IMG/VR virus record: IMGVR_UViG_3300046512_000272
Coordinates: 1 to 56,227 of that record
DNA: 56,227 bases
Origin: a virus
Strand: one strand, 5' to 3'
The notes under the pieces were generated by a model that ran no database searches, was not told the origin of the DNA, and worked only from the letters and a program-made list of their open reading frames with translations. Of the stretch, positions 8,932-15,616 are shown piece by piece; position 1 is the first letter of the stretch, and each line of letters begins with the position of its first letter. A program made the translations under genes and the position numbers.

Positions 8932-9007
8932 TGGTTGCGGGAGCAGGACTTGAACCTGCGACCTTCGGGTTATGAGCCCGACGAGCTGCCAACTGCTCCA
9001 CCCCGCG
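8932..9007 (-). tRNA. initiator tRNA-fMet (CAT anticodon)
   Basis: Read on the minus strand the gene starts CGCGGGGTGGAGCAG and ends CCCGCAACCA, 76 nt with encoded CCA. The anticodon loop is CTCATAA (anticodon CAT) and is flanked by the three G-C pairs (GGG/CCC) characteristic of initiator tRNA. The first acceptor pair is C-A, the other initiator hallmark. The T-arm reads GCAGGTTCAAGTCCTGC. A TATAGT hexamer on the minus strand at 9014-9019 is a plausible -10. The prophage begins about 100 bp upstream, so the tRNA itself is intact. Confidence 0.95.
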
Positions 9008-9048
9008 GGCCGGACTATACGCGGATTGGCGGCGCATTGATACAGAAG

Positions 9049-9084
9049 AATGCAAAAAGCCCGCTTGCGCGGGCTCTGGACGTA
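9049..9084 (-). repeat. 36-bp terminator repeat, copy 1 (host side)
   Basis: A 36-bp stretch identical to 37349-37384 inside the prophage. It contains the hairpin AGCCCGC-TTGC-GCGGGCT; on the minus strand the hairpin is followed by TTTTTGCATT, so it is an intrinsic terminator for minus-strand transcripts. It lies just left of attL, hence on the host side of the junction. Confidence 0.75.
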
Positions 9085-9110
9085 GTGCTGAGGTGAACTT
9101 CTGAGAACGA

Positions 9111-9143
9111 CTGCCGACTTGATGATGGTCCCGCCGACAGGAA
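9111..9143. repeat. attL core direct repeat
   Basis: Shares 31 of 33 bases with 56195-56227, including an uninterrupted ATGGTCCCGCCGACAGGAA. On the minus strand the shared end reads TTCCTGTCGGCGGGACCA, which resembles the 3' end of a tRNA (T-stem, acceptor, CCA). The intact tRNA-like gene would then lie right of the window end. Confidence 0.85.
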
Positions 9144-9203
9144 CCATAAAAACGCTGATTCGCGGCTTTTTCTAGCCAGATTTACACTTGTGGATAATGC
9201 CGG

Positions 9204-9222
9204 TGCCACGTCCAGTGCCACG
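9204..9222. promoter_or_regulatory. integrase arm-type sites, left end
   Basis: Two direct copies of TGCCACG at 9204-9210 and 9216-9222, the second in GTGCCACGAAAA. The same heptamer occurs in both orientations at 56050-56084 beside attR. Repeated short sites inside both ends of a prophage are what a tyrosine integrase binds with its N-terminal arm domain. The 244 bp between attL and 9389 hold no other gene I would support. Confidence 0.5.
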
Positions 9223-9329
9223 AAAAGCGAATGGTGCCTCTTACGCCAATCGGCGGCGATTACAACGAATGCGTTGTAAAGATGATTTACAGCCCAAACG
9301 GTGTAACGGAGAGGCCTCAGCCGCCTATT

Positions 9330-9374
9330 TTGACCCAAGGCGAAGGGGATGCGATACTGTATATCCATACAGTA
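9330..9374 (+). promoter_or_regulatory. SOS promoter with near-consensus LexA box
   Basis: TTGACC (9330-9335), a 17-bp spacer and GATACT (9353-9358) form a sigma-70 promoter. Overlapping the -10 is TACTGTATATCCATACAGTA (9355-9374), a LexA box with perfect 8-bp arms and the CTGT-N8-ACAG core. A bound LexA would block polymerase. The box ends 14 bp before the ATG of the next gene, and no other gene lies between. Confidence 0.85.
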
Positions 9375-9388
9375 TTTCCACACCAATC

Positions 9389-9688
9389 ATGGGCAACAGC
9401 AAGCTTGCGGCCAAGTGCCATCTCCGGGCAGCGGCGCTTTCAGAACCGCCTAATCAAGCACACGGTATTCTGGGCCGTATCCCAGGCGACTACATCGCTT
9501 CTGGCCTAGCGACGCTGCCGATAGCCACAGCGGACGCGCCGCCCCACCACGAGGTGGTGATTGACGCCGGCGCCGCCGGCACGGTCCGACTCTTCATCGA
9601 AAAGAAGCGCGTTCGCCACCACCGGCATTCTCACTATTTCTGGTCCGCCTATCGAGCCGAGCCGGTGAGGCCTGACGACCCGGCTTGA
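9389..9688 (+). CDS. SOS-controlled small phage protein, unknown
   Basis: A 99-residue protein immediately behind a LexA-box promoter. The second half is the better-conserved-looking part: HHEVVIDAGAAGTVRLFIEK, then a basic His/Arg patch (KKRVRHHRHSH) and YFWSAYRAEPVR. No signal peptide or membrane segment. The Shine-Dalgarno is weak; the leader is only about 24 nt. I recognise no named family. Position next to attL and DNA-damage control suggest a role in induction or in modulating the host SOS response, which is inference. Confidence 0.6.
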   Translation: MGNSKLAAKCHLRAAALSEPPNQAHGILGRIPGDYIASGLATLPIATADAPPHHEVVIDAGAAGTVRLFIEKKRVRHHRHSHYFWSAYRAEPVRPDDPA

Positions 9689-9746
9689 CGTGTGTCACGT
9701 GTGTGCCGGCGGCATTAGAATGCTTCCATCGATGGGGGGTAGACAA

Positions 9747-10148
9747 ATGGACGCAGCTACGAACGACCCCGGGAATTGGCGGGAGGCACCGTTCCTAATT
9801 GCCGAATCAGTGGAGAGGTGCCTGAAGTTCACACGCATACCTGGTGTGACAACCCCATACACAGGCATTTCCTTGGTCTGGCAAGGCCAACGCTACTGCG
9901 TGGTCAAAGGCGTCGACAACACGGGGCGAGAGCGCCTCATCGAAGTTTTTCGGGTAGACGCTTCCGGGGAACTTCATGCTGTGCCGGCGTTCCGCTATCC
10001 GCTACCGTTGTGCGACATGTTTCCCCTTGATTTTGAAGCCTTCTACGACGTTGACCCCTGGGGCGGGCCAGTGGCGGAACTTACCGTCTCTGAGATCGCG
10101 AACGGTGCGCGGATGCTCTTTGCAACCTCGCCGCACCTTGACGACTAG
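9747..10148 (+). CDS. hypothetical phage protein
   Basis: A 133-residue soluble protein starting MDAATNDPGNWREAPFL. ATG 9747 is chosen because GGGGGGT lies 7-13 bp upstream; the frame is open back to 9690. Sequence has mixed beta pattern (ISLVWQGQRYCVVKGVD, RLIEVFRVD) and no recognisable motif. It follows the SOS gene by 58 bp on the same strand and may share its transcript. Confidence 0.5.
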   Translation: MDAATNDPGNWREAPFLIAESVERCLKFTRIPGVTTPYTGISLVWQGQRYCVVKGVDNTGRERLIEVFRVDASGELHAVPAFRYPLPLCDMFPLDFEAFYDVDPWGGPVAELTVSEIANGARMLFATSPHLDD

Positions 10149-10234
10149 CAGCAAAAAAGTGCGCGTTAGTATCCGCCGATATAAATTCTGTTCGGTGAGC
10201 GCGAAAAAAGTGTGCGGACGAGGATCGAGGCTGG

Positions 10235-10453
10235 TCAATCTGTCGCTTCCTGGCGAAGGCGTGAGCGGTGCGCCCGCCCCGCCGCCACAGCATCCCGAAG
10301 TGCCCGCAGCAGCCTTAGCGCCGCATCGTCCGGCTGCGACGCCACCCGCAGGTCTCGAACAATGCCTATTTGCCGCCGAATGAGTACTCGACCTTCCGCA
10401 AGGCGCCGATCCGACTGAGCAATATCCTTCTCGTCCCGCGACATGTCGGGCAT
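10235..10453 (-). CDS. small helical protein
   Basis: A 72-residue, Arg-rich helical protein: MSRDEKDIAQSDRRLAEGRV then LIRRQIGIVRDL. The pattern (repeated RR/AEG heptads with a mid-protein D-DAA turn and a second helix) resembles a family of short proteins common in Burkholderia and rhizobia whose function is unknown. Start ATG 10453 has GGGAGACC upstream on its strand. It is divergent from the DUF2188 gene, with a 135-bp shared promoter region. Confidence 0.55.
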   Translation of the reverse strand: MPDMSRDEKDIAQSDRRLAEGRVLIRRQIGIVRDLRVASQPDDAALRLLRALRDAVAAGRAHRSRLRQEATD

Positions 10454-10588
10454 GGCGGTCTCCCTATTGTGGGCTGACCGTTATTGTGCCCTGTTCGCCC
10501 GTCGGATCCAGCTTTCTGTAGGACCGCGCCGGATACCCGCTCTGTCCGCGTCGGCGCCAGACTGTCCTGACCAACTCAGGAGACGATC

Positions 10589-10807
10589 ATGGCAGCGGAC
10601 ATTCACGTGGTGCCGGCAGGCGATGGCTGGGCAGTCGAGGCGGCCGGCGGCGGCAAGCGCACCACCTACGAAACTCAGGAAGAAGCAATCAAGGCCGGCA
10701 CCGAGCGCGCCCAGCGCGACAAGGTCGAGCTGCTGATCCATGGCCGCGACGGCCAGATTCGGGAGCGGAACTCCTTCGGCCATGACCCGCGCAACGTTAA
10801 GGGCTAA
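10589..10807 (+). CDS. DUF2188 domain protein
   Basis: A 72-residue protein that fits DUF2188 over its whole length: HVVPAGDGWAVEAAGGGKRT, then TYETQEEAIKAGTERAQRD, then ELLIHGRDGQIRERNSFGHD and the usual PRN end. These small alpha/beta proteins are common in phages and plasmids; function unknown. CAGGAGACGATC gives a good Shine-Dalgarno. The 269 bp after its stop hold a terminator at 11046 but no gene I would support. Confidence 0.8.
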   Translation: MAADIHVVPAGDGWAVEAAGGGKRTTYETQEEAIKAGTERAQRDKVELLIHGRDGQIRERNSFGHDPRNVKG

Positions 10808-11045
10808 AGCCCATGCCGCGCGGTTCGGTGTCTCCCGGGCTCGATACTCTGCCGGCCAGCGCCGCGCGCGTGGCGGCTCGACCCTGAGGACTCCCGCTCG
10901 GCAAGTGCGGCGCGTGGGCCCGCGCAAGGCCGGCCAGGTCTTGAAGTAGCCGCCCCCACTTTCGAGGGATATTCAATCGCCTGCCCTCTTTCGTACGCTA
11001 CCCATCCCGGCGCTACCGCGAATGCGTCGGAACTTCCGATTCGGC

Positions 11046-11076
11046 AGGCCCGCCAATGAGCGGGCCTCATTTTTTG
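11046..11076 (+). terminator. rho-independent terminator
   Basis: Stem AGGCCCGC / GCGGGCCT (8 bp) with loop CAATGA, followed on the plus strand by CATTTTTTG. It ends plus-strand transcription just before the convergent stop of the NUDIX gene. Confidence 0.75.
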
Positions 11077-11451
11077 TCACCGGCCTCGGAAATGGGCCTC
11101 GACAATGCTCTTGGTAGTTGGACTCGCATCGGTCGAAGCAACTTCATCGCGACCGAACCACTGGCACCGTTTGATTTCATTCTGAGGGCGCGGCTTTGCC
11201 TTGCCGCCAATGTCAGCGACGAAAACGTGGTGAATGGTGGTGGCGCCCACGAACTGAAATTGAAATGAGAGCCCCTTCGCCGAAAGGGCGGTCTCTTCCT
11301 GCAGTTCTCGAACAGCTGTCTCCGGTAGCAACTCATCCTCCGATGGTTTCCCTCCGGGCAACATCCACTTCGACTGGCTTTTGCCAACCAGGAGAACCCT
11401 ATCGTCGCGAACGCAGATTACTGTCGCTCGCACCTTCATGAATGCTGGCAT
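11077..11451 (-). CDS. NUDIX hydrolase
   Basis: A 124-residue cytoplasmic hydrolase of nucleoside-diphosphate-linked substrates. The Nudix box is complete in spacing: G-KPSED-E-LLPETAV-RELQEE-T-A-L, but the box glycine (xGU) is alanine. LLVGKSQSKWMLPGGK before the box is the usual substrate strand. The frame is open to 11763, but the extra N-terminal residues have no Nudix features, so I start at ATG 11451. It is a single-gene unit near the left end of the prophage and looks like accessory cargo. Substrate unknown. Confidence 0.8.
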   Translation of the reverse strand: MPAFMKVRATVICVRDDRVLLVGKSQSKWMLPGGKPSEDELLPETAVRELQEETALSAKGLSFQFQFVGATTIHHVFVADIGGKAKPRPQNEIKRCQWFGRDEVASTDASPTTKSIVEAHFRGR

Positions 11452-11596
11452 GCGGAAGAGTCTCCAAAACGATCCTGCTATCCGCAATCCTACTCGATGA
11501 ATCTGCTGAGTCCGATTCTTCTGGCCCTTTCGGGCGATTCGCGCATGTCGTGCAAGGACTATTCTCAACGCAGCGCAACGCTGCAAGGGGAAGACC

Positions 11597-11818
11597 ATGA
11601 ACGTCATCGATGAAGTCGAGTGCATCTGCGGCACGACCGTGGAAATCTCGGAGTTCCACCTTGGACTACGGGGCGAGACGGTTCCGACAAAGGCGCCCTG
11701 CCCGATGTGTGGTCGCACGCTGTACGAAGTGGACATCGACGGCATGGTGCTAGTGGAGGTCATGCTTGATGCAGTGAAGCGATCCGGCGCGGTGCCGCCG
11801 GAAACGGTCAGGCGGTAG
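11597..11818 (+). CDS. small zinc-ribbon-like protein
   Basis: A 73-residue protein with two cysteine knuckles, ECICGTTV (C-x-C-G) near the N-terminus and CPMCGRTL mid-protein, suggesting one bound zinc. It has an excellent Shine-Dalgarno (AAGGGGAAGACC). It is divergent from the NUDIX gene and its stop lies 2 bp from the convergent Rz1 stop. I recognise no named family. Confidence 0.6.
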   Translation: MNVIDEVECICGTTVEISEFHLGLRGETVPTKAPCPMCGRTLYEVDIDGMVLVEVMLDAVKRSGAVPPETVRR

Positions 11819-11820
11819 CG

Positions 11821-12069
11821 TCAACTCGGCCACGCCTCGACCGTCTTCCGGTGCCGCGCCGCACACTCGCCGAGGGCCCCCAACAGATCCTTCATCACCC
11901 ACTCCTGCCAAACGTCATAGTCGGCCACGGCCGGCGCGTCCGGAACCGTGCACGGCGCAGCGAGCGCGCTATCGAGCGGCGGCGGCTTGCTTGGCAGCGT
12001 CGACGGCGTCGGACATGAGGCGCACCCGACCAGCGTCAGGGCGGCAATCAGCAGGCAGCTTCGGAGCAT
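11821..12069 (-). CDS. outer-membrane spanin lipoprotein (Rz1-like)
   Basis: An 82-residue lipoprotein: MLRSCLLIAALTLVGC with lipobox LVGC (lipidated Cys16), then a short proline-rich mature part (CPTPSTLPSKPPP) and a helical tail. It is the o-spanin partner of the Rz-like protein. It starts inside the Rz-like gene (overlap 11969-12069) in another frame, the usual arrangement for spanin pairs. The complex fuses inner and outer membranes in the last step of lysis. It is the last gene of the leftward lysis cassette. Confidence 0.85.
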   Translation of the reverse strand: MLRSCLLIAALTLVGCASCPTPSTLPSKPPPLDSALAAPCTVPDAPAVADYDVWQEWVMKDLLGALGECAARHRKTVEAWPS

Positions 12070-12334
12070 TCTTCAGGTCCTTCCGGATGGCGTCGAGCTT
12101 GGCGCCGAGGGTGGTCTGGATGCCGGCGAACTCGTCGGCCTTCTCGCGGATCGTGGCGCTGGCCGTGCGCAGATCGCCGATCGCCTGGTTGGCGCTCGTC
12201 AGGTCCGCCTGAGCGCGCGCTGCGGTCAGTTCGGCGATCTCGGCGCCCTTGCGCCAGCCGTTGGTGACCCAGCCCATCGCGAACAGCGAGGCGCACAACC
12301 CGGCCAGGGCCACCAGCTTCCAGCGGTCGCTCAT
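11969..12334 (-). CDS. inner-membrane spanin (Rz-like)
   Basis: A 121-residue protein with an N-terminal anchor (WKLVALAGLCASLFAMGWVT, residues 5-24) and a long periplasmic coiled coil (IAELTAARAQADLTSANQAI and on through KADEFAGIQTTLGAKLDAIR). This is the topology of Rz i-spanins. Its ATG overlaps the endolysin stop (ATGA, 12331-12334), so the two are translationally coupled. The Rz1-like lipoprotein is encoded partly within it. Confidence 0.85.
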   Translation of the reverse strand: MSDRWKLVALAGLCASLFAMGWVTNGWRKGAEIAELTAARAQADLTSANQAIGDLRTASATIREKADEFAGIQTTLGAKLDAIRKDLKNAPKLPADCRPDAGRVRLMSDAVDAAKQAAAAR

Positions 12335-12840
12335 GACTGCACTCCCATGCAGCGCTCATGGCGCCTCACCTGCCGCCACCAGACGCCTCCACACCGGCGA
12401 TTGCCAGGCGTGGAACAGTCATAGCCAGCCGAGAACCGATAGAGCAGCAGTGCGTCGCAGGCGCCCGCGTAGTCGCCTGCGAGCAGACGCTTGCGCATGG
12501 ACGATGCCCGCCAGTTGCCAATGCCGAACTGTCCCACGAAGTCGGCGTAGACGTCGAACTCCTCTTGGTACAGCTTCACGCCCGGCAGGCTGTCGGCAAG
12601 CTTCCGCTCGTCCGCTTTCATGAGATTGCGTGCCAGAACCTCGGCCCGTTCGGGCGTGATCCGGTCGCCCATACGCACGGGACGGCCGTCCTCGTACCGC
12701 GTCGAGCCATAGCCGAGCGTTGGCACGTCGCCCTTGGTCGGGATAACCGCCTCGCTGGTGAAGCTCTCCGAAGACTTCCAGAAGCCGAAACCGGCCGCAG
12801 ACATTGTGAGCAGCGCGGCGGCGATGCGTTGCCTATTCAT
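12331..12840 (-). CDS. phage endolysin, GH24 lysozyme with signal-anchor
   Basis: A 169-residue muramidase. N-terminus MNRQRIAAALLTMSAAGFGF is a weakly hydrophobic Ala/Gly-rich segment, as in signal-anchor-release endolysins exported by Sec. The lysozyme core has the catalytic-region Glu in SSESFTSEA and the turn GDVPTLGYGST, then ITPERAEVLARNLMKADER and EFDVYADFVGQFGIGN. The aspartate of the classical E-8-D-5-T triad is not at the standard spacing; an Asp sits at GDVPT instead, as in a known subgroup with GDVPT. It overlaps the holin stop by 8 bp. The frame continues upstream to 12930, but the start at 12840 gives the correct signal segment. Confidence 0.85.
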   Translation of the reverse strand: MNRQRIAAALLTMSAAGFGFWKSSESFTSEAVIPTKGDVPTLGYGSTRYEDGRPVRMGDRITPERAEVLARNLMKADERKLADSLPGVKLYQEEFDVYADFVGQFGIGNWRASSMRKRLLAGDYAGACDALLLYRFSAGYDCSTPGNRRCGGVWWRQVRRHERCMGVQS

Positions 12841-13051
12841 GGGCCGCCTCCTCCAGCACGTGCATGCGTGCGAGGTGCTCCTCCTCGTCGCGGACATCCT
12901 TTCGCCGCAAATAGAAGGCGTTGAGGCCAAAGGTGGCCAGCGCCGTGACGATGCCCACGATGATGCCGATGTCAGTCAGCGTGAGCGAGGACAGGACAGC
13001 CACCACGCTGCCCGCATAGCTCGATGCCTCGGCAGGATTGATTTGCCGCAT
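12833..13051 (-). CDS. putative holin
   Basis: A 72-residue membrane protein with one clear and one weaker hydrophobic segment (SYAGSVVAVLSSLTLTDIGI and IIVGIVTALATFGLNAFYL) and a charged C-terminal tail (RRKDVRDEEEHLARMHVLEE). Size, topology and position directly before the endolysin support a small holin that would depolarise or perforate the inner membrane. A GGGGAACGT Shine-Dalgarno precedes ATG 13051. It is the first gene of the lysis cassette. Confidence 0.75.
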   Translation of the reverse strand: MRQINPAEASSYAGSVVAVLSSLTLTDIGIIVGIVTALATFGLNAFYLRRKDVRDEEEHLARMHVLEEAAHE

Positions 13052-13067
13052 ACGTTCCCCGGAAATG

Positions 13068-13113
13068 AAAAAGCCCGCGCGCGGCGGGCGTAAAAAAACC
13101 GCCCGGAGGCGGT
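13068..13113 (-). terminator. two tandem minus-strand terminators
   Basis: First in transcription order: ACCGCC-TCCG-GGCGGT followed by TTTTTTA (13092-13113). Second: GCCCGCCGCGCGCGGGC followed by TTTTTC (13068-13090). They separate the acyltransferase from the lysis cassette, so lysis genes must be reached by antitermination or have their own promoter. Confidence 0.75.
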
Positions 13114-13122
13114 TGGTGTAGG

Positions 13123-14202
13123 TCAGGCTGGGTGAGCCGGCTGTCCCGGCAGCGGTTCTCGTGAAACTCTAGGCTTCGGCTTCCACTTCAGATAATGCAA
13201 CGCAGGCCGCTCAAGCAACTTCCATGAGAGGATCGCCAATGCGAAACAAATCATCAGGCCGACTGCATAGCGCGCCCAAAAATGTTCTCGTCCCCAGAGG
13301 TGCACGAGCAACTGCTGAACAGGGAAGCCGTAGAGGTAGAGCCCATATGAGCAATCACCGAGAAACTTCGGCAGTTTCAGGTACGGTGACTCCCCGATCA
13401 GAATCACCGTTGCAGCGAGAAAGATGTAAGCGCCGGCCAATTGTGGGATGCCCCAATACAGCACGAACGCGGCGGCAGCCGAGATCATGAACGAATGCCG
13501 CAGATCATCAGCCAGCGCGATCAGGATTCCAAGCATGAACATCATTCCGCTGATGCCAAACATCTCGACCAGCAGCACATTCCAAACGTCCAGCACGTAA
13601 CTAAAACTCGGCACCTGCGTCTTCACGACCAAGATCGTGAAGCAGACCACGAAACCGATCATCGCAACGGTGAGCCGCGCGGGCTTCGATCGGGCCGCGC
13701 ACAAGACAAGCCCCATGACAATGTACAGCGCGATCTCATATGGCAGCGTCCAGAGGGACCCGTTCAGCCCGCGCTCCACATTGCCCTCGAACGCGCCAGG
13801 AAGCACGTACCGAGGGTCGTTGAAGGCGAGCAGGAGGTTGTTGTGCAGGAACTCTAGTGTCACCGGCGATCGTAAGAACTCGCTGAGGGGCAGTGTCGTC
13901 ACGGCCGCGCCGATGGCAAGCAAGAACAACACATTGGCCGTCAGCCCGGGCATGATCCGGACAACCCGGTTCCAGTAAAACGACAGGAGGTTTGGGTTTC
14001 GCACAGCGCTCTTCGTCACCAGGTATCCGCTGATAGCGAAGAAGGTCGCCACGCCGATGCCTGAGAGCGATGTGTTCAGCCATGGAACATGATCCTCTGG
14101 GCGGCCGCTCAGCACGAATTGGTGGCTGTGAAAGACAAAAAGTGCCGCAATGAGCCGGATGGCATCAAAAGAGTTTTCGCGGGGCTTGTTATCTGATCCC
14201 AT
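13123..14202 (-). CDS. acyltransferase 3 family membrane protein (O-acetyltransferase-like)
   Basis: A 359-residue inner-membrane acyltransferase with about ten hydrophobic segments. N-terminal hallmarks of the family are FDAIRLIAALFVFHSH (with the catalytic-type His after the first helix), ATFFAISGYLVT and SFYWNRVVRIMP. Family members acetylate sugars of O-antigen, exopolysaccharide or peptidoglycan. In a prophage this suggests lysogenic conversion of the host surface to block related phages. Base composition is visibly more AT-rich than its neighbours, a sign of separate acquisition. It is flanked by its own promoter and tandem terminators. Start ATG 14202 has no clear Shine-Dalgarno. Confidence 0.85.
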   Translation of the reverse strand: MGSDNKPRENSFDAIRLIAALFVFHSHQFVLSGRPEDHVPWLNTSLSGIGVATFFAISGYLVTKSAVRNPNLLSFYWNRVVRIMPGLTANVLFLLAIGAAVTTLPLSEFLRSPVTLEFLHNNLLLAFNDPRYVLPGAFEGNVERGLNGSLWTLPYEIALYIVMGLVLCAARSKPARLTVAMIGFVVCFTILVVKTQVPSFSYVLDVWNVLLVEMFGISGMMFMLGILIALADDLRHSFMISAAAAFVLYWGIPQLAGAYIFLAATVILIGESPYLKLPKFLGDCSYGLYLYGFPVQQLLVHLWGREHFWARYAVGLMICFALAILSWKLLERPALHYLKWKPKPRVSREPLPGQPAHPA

Positions 14203-14232
14203 GTATCAAATATGTCGATTTTTGTGTCAGGG

Positions 14233-14238
14233 ATTATA
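14233..14238 (-). promoter_or_regulatory. -10 hexamer for the acyltransferase
   Basis: A perfect TATAAT on the minus strand (GCGTATAATCCC), 31 bp before the acyltransferase start, in an AT-rich 217-bp gap. I see no good -35 at 16-18 bp, so the promoter is partial evidence only. Confidence 0.45.
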
Positions 14239-14419
14239 CGCAGACCACCGATCATGGCTTGGGAAAGAACTTCTTGAACAGTTACTCCATGCGGCGGATG
14301 TAGACAAATTGGCACAAGTATCTCCCAACTGCCTAATGTTCGGTCGAGAAGGACTGGCAAGGCCGGCGGCGCTGCCAAAACCGGTTAATCCCGACGGCCT
14401 AATCATGACCGCACAGCTT

Positions 14420-14599
14420 TTACAGTGAAGGCTGCGCGTGCGGATCATGGGCATCGTACAGGGCGACGATGCTGTCGACCTGTGCTTGAGTGAGGGAATC
14501 TCCAAACTCGATTTTCCCGTCGTCACCCCATGAAAACGGCAGGCCGGTAAGCCCCGCCGCTTCGATTTCTTGTGCAAAGTGCTCGCCGATATTCTTCAT
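14420..14599 (-). CDS. small protein downstream of tail fibre
   Basis: A 59-residue open frame reading MKNIGEHFAQEIEAAGLTGL and ending in a helix (TQAQVDSIVALYDAHDP). It has a Shine-Dalgarno (AAGGAGCGTC) and starts 12 bp after the fibre gene stop. Position and the C-terminal pattern are like short proteins that accompany phage fibres as chaperone or assembly factors. That role is inference. Confidence 0.6.
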   Translation of the reverse strand: MKNIGEHFAQEIEAAGLTGLPFSWGDDGKIEFGDSLTQAQVDSIVALYDAHDPHAQPSL

Positions 14600-14611
14600 G
14601 CTTGACGCTCC

Positions 14612-15607
14612 TTAGCCGCGAATCTGGGTCTTCAGGAAGTTGTTGGCGCTCCACGTTGCGTTCGACGCGCTGACATATCCGAGCAGCGTGGCGAAATGGA
14701 ATCCCTCTGAAAGCAGCGCCGAGGTTCCGATCGTGGCCGTTCCGATGTTGCTGTTTGTGTCGCGCTGATACTGGATCGACGCATCGTAAAGCACGCTCGT
14801 GCTGTCCACCGCGATGCCGGTGGAGGCCTGCTGCCCCGGGGACCCGGCCAACGTAACGATCCCGTAGGCGTTGATGACGACCCCCTCGTCTCCCCAACAC
14901 ACGAAGCTGTTGCGAATCTCAGCGTTGAGTTCCGTCGGAGTGTTCGAGCTGGTCGATCGTCCGGTCGTGAAATTACCGGCCCCTAGGATGGTCCGTCGAT
15001 TGAACCAACTCGCCACATGGCGTTGCTGATAGTTATCTGCGAATGCCGTGCCAGTGCTGACGTACGCCATCCCCACCAGCGTCCTCGACGCGTCACCGGT
15101 CCTGATCTCCACGCCGGTGGTCGCGTCCGTCGAATGACCCGTAGTCGACGCCTCCAGAGCCATGGCAGCCCCGTTCATGTACGCGTACACGTAGTAAAGC
15201 GTGTTCGGAGTAAGCCCGGTCGGCGCCAGCGAAATGCCGGCGGCAGGGACGACACGTGGGATACCGCCGATGATCAGTCGATTTCCGTTGTACGGCTGCA
15301 GCAGCAGATTGGCGCCTGACTTCACCAGACGACACTGTCCGTGCATCGCCAAGCTGGCCGCCTTGAGGTTCGCCAGCAGCGTGGTGATCGTCCCATCGTC
15401 GACCGCGTCCTGACCGGTCTGGTCCGAGATGAACTGAGCCAGCACGGACGCCATGATGCTCGACTGGCGCCATACCTTGTTGAGCTGAGCGGACTGCGCG
15501 ACGCCGGAAGAAAAGCCCGCGGTGCGCGCGGCCAGACCCGAGTAGCTGACCTGGTTGATAACGTTGGCGCCGGCAGCGCCACCAAAGACGAGAAAATCGT
15601 TTGCCAT
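14612..15607 (-). CDS. tail fibre protein
   Basis: A 331-residue beta-rich protein. The N-terminus (MANDFLVFGGAAGANVINQV and QTGQDAVDDGTITTLLANLK) is the baseplate-attachment type found in many fibres; the middle has YYVYAYMNGAAMALEAS and repeated GTA/GTS strands; the C-terminus (GFHFATLLGYVSASNATWSA) likely forms the receptor-binding trimer. It follows the DUF2612 baseplate gene, the normal place for a fibre. At 331 residues it is a short fibre. Confidence 0.8.
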   Translation of the reverse strand: MANDFLVFGGAAGANVINQVSYSGLAARTAGFSSGVAQSAQLNKVWRQSSIMASVLAQFISDQTGQDAVDDGTITTLLANLKAASLAMHGQCRLVKSGANLLLQPYNGNRLIIGGIPRVVPAAGISLAPTGLTPNTLYYVYAYMNGAAMALEASTTGHSTDATTGVEIRTGDASRTLVGMAYVSTGTAFADNYQQRHVASWFNRRTILGAGNFTTGRSTSSNTPTELNAEIRNSFVCWGDEGVVINAYGIVTLAGSPGQQASTGIAVDSTSVLYDASIQYQRDTNSNIGTATIGTSALLSEGFHFATLLGYVSASNATWSANNFLKTQIRG

Positions 15608-15616
15608 GTGTGCCTT

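Noticed and set aside
8932-9147. protein frames crossing the tRNA and attL
   Set aside because: The tRNA structure is complete, so these frames are non-coding.
9231-9509. 92-residue plus-strand frame across the LexA promoter
   Set aside because: It covers the promoter and LexA box and overlaps the better-supported 9389 gene.
10740-10949. Arg-rich plus-strand frame after DUF2188
   Set aside because: Overlaps DUF2188 and has no good Shine-Dalgarno or family; the composition is what GC-rich noise gives.
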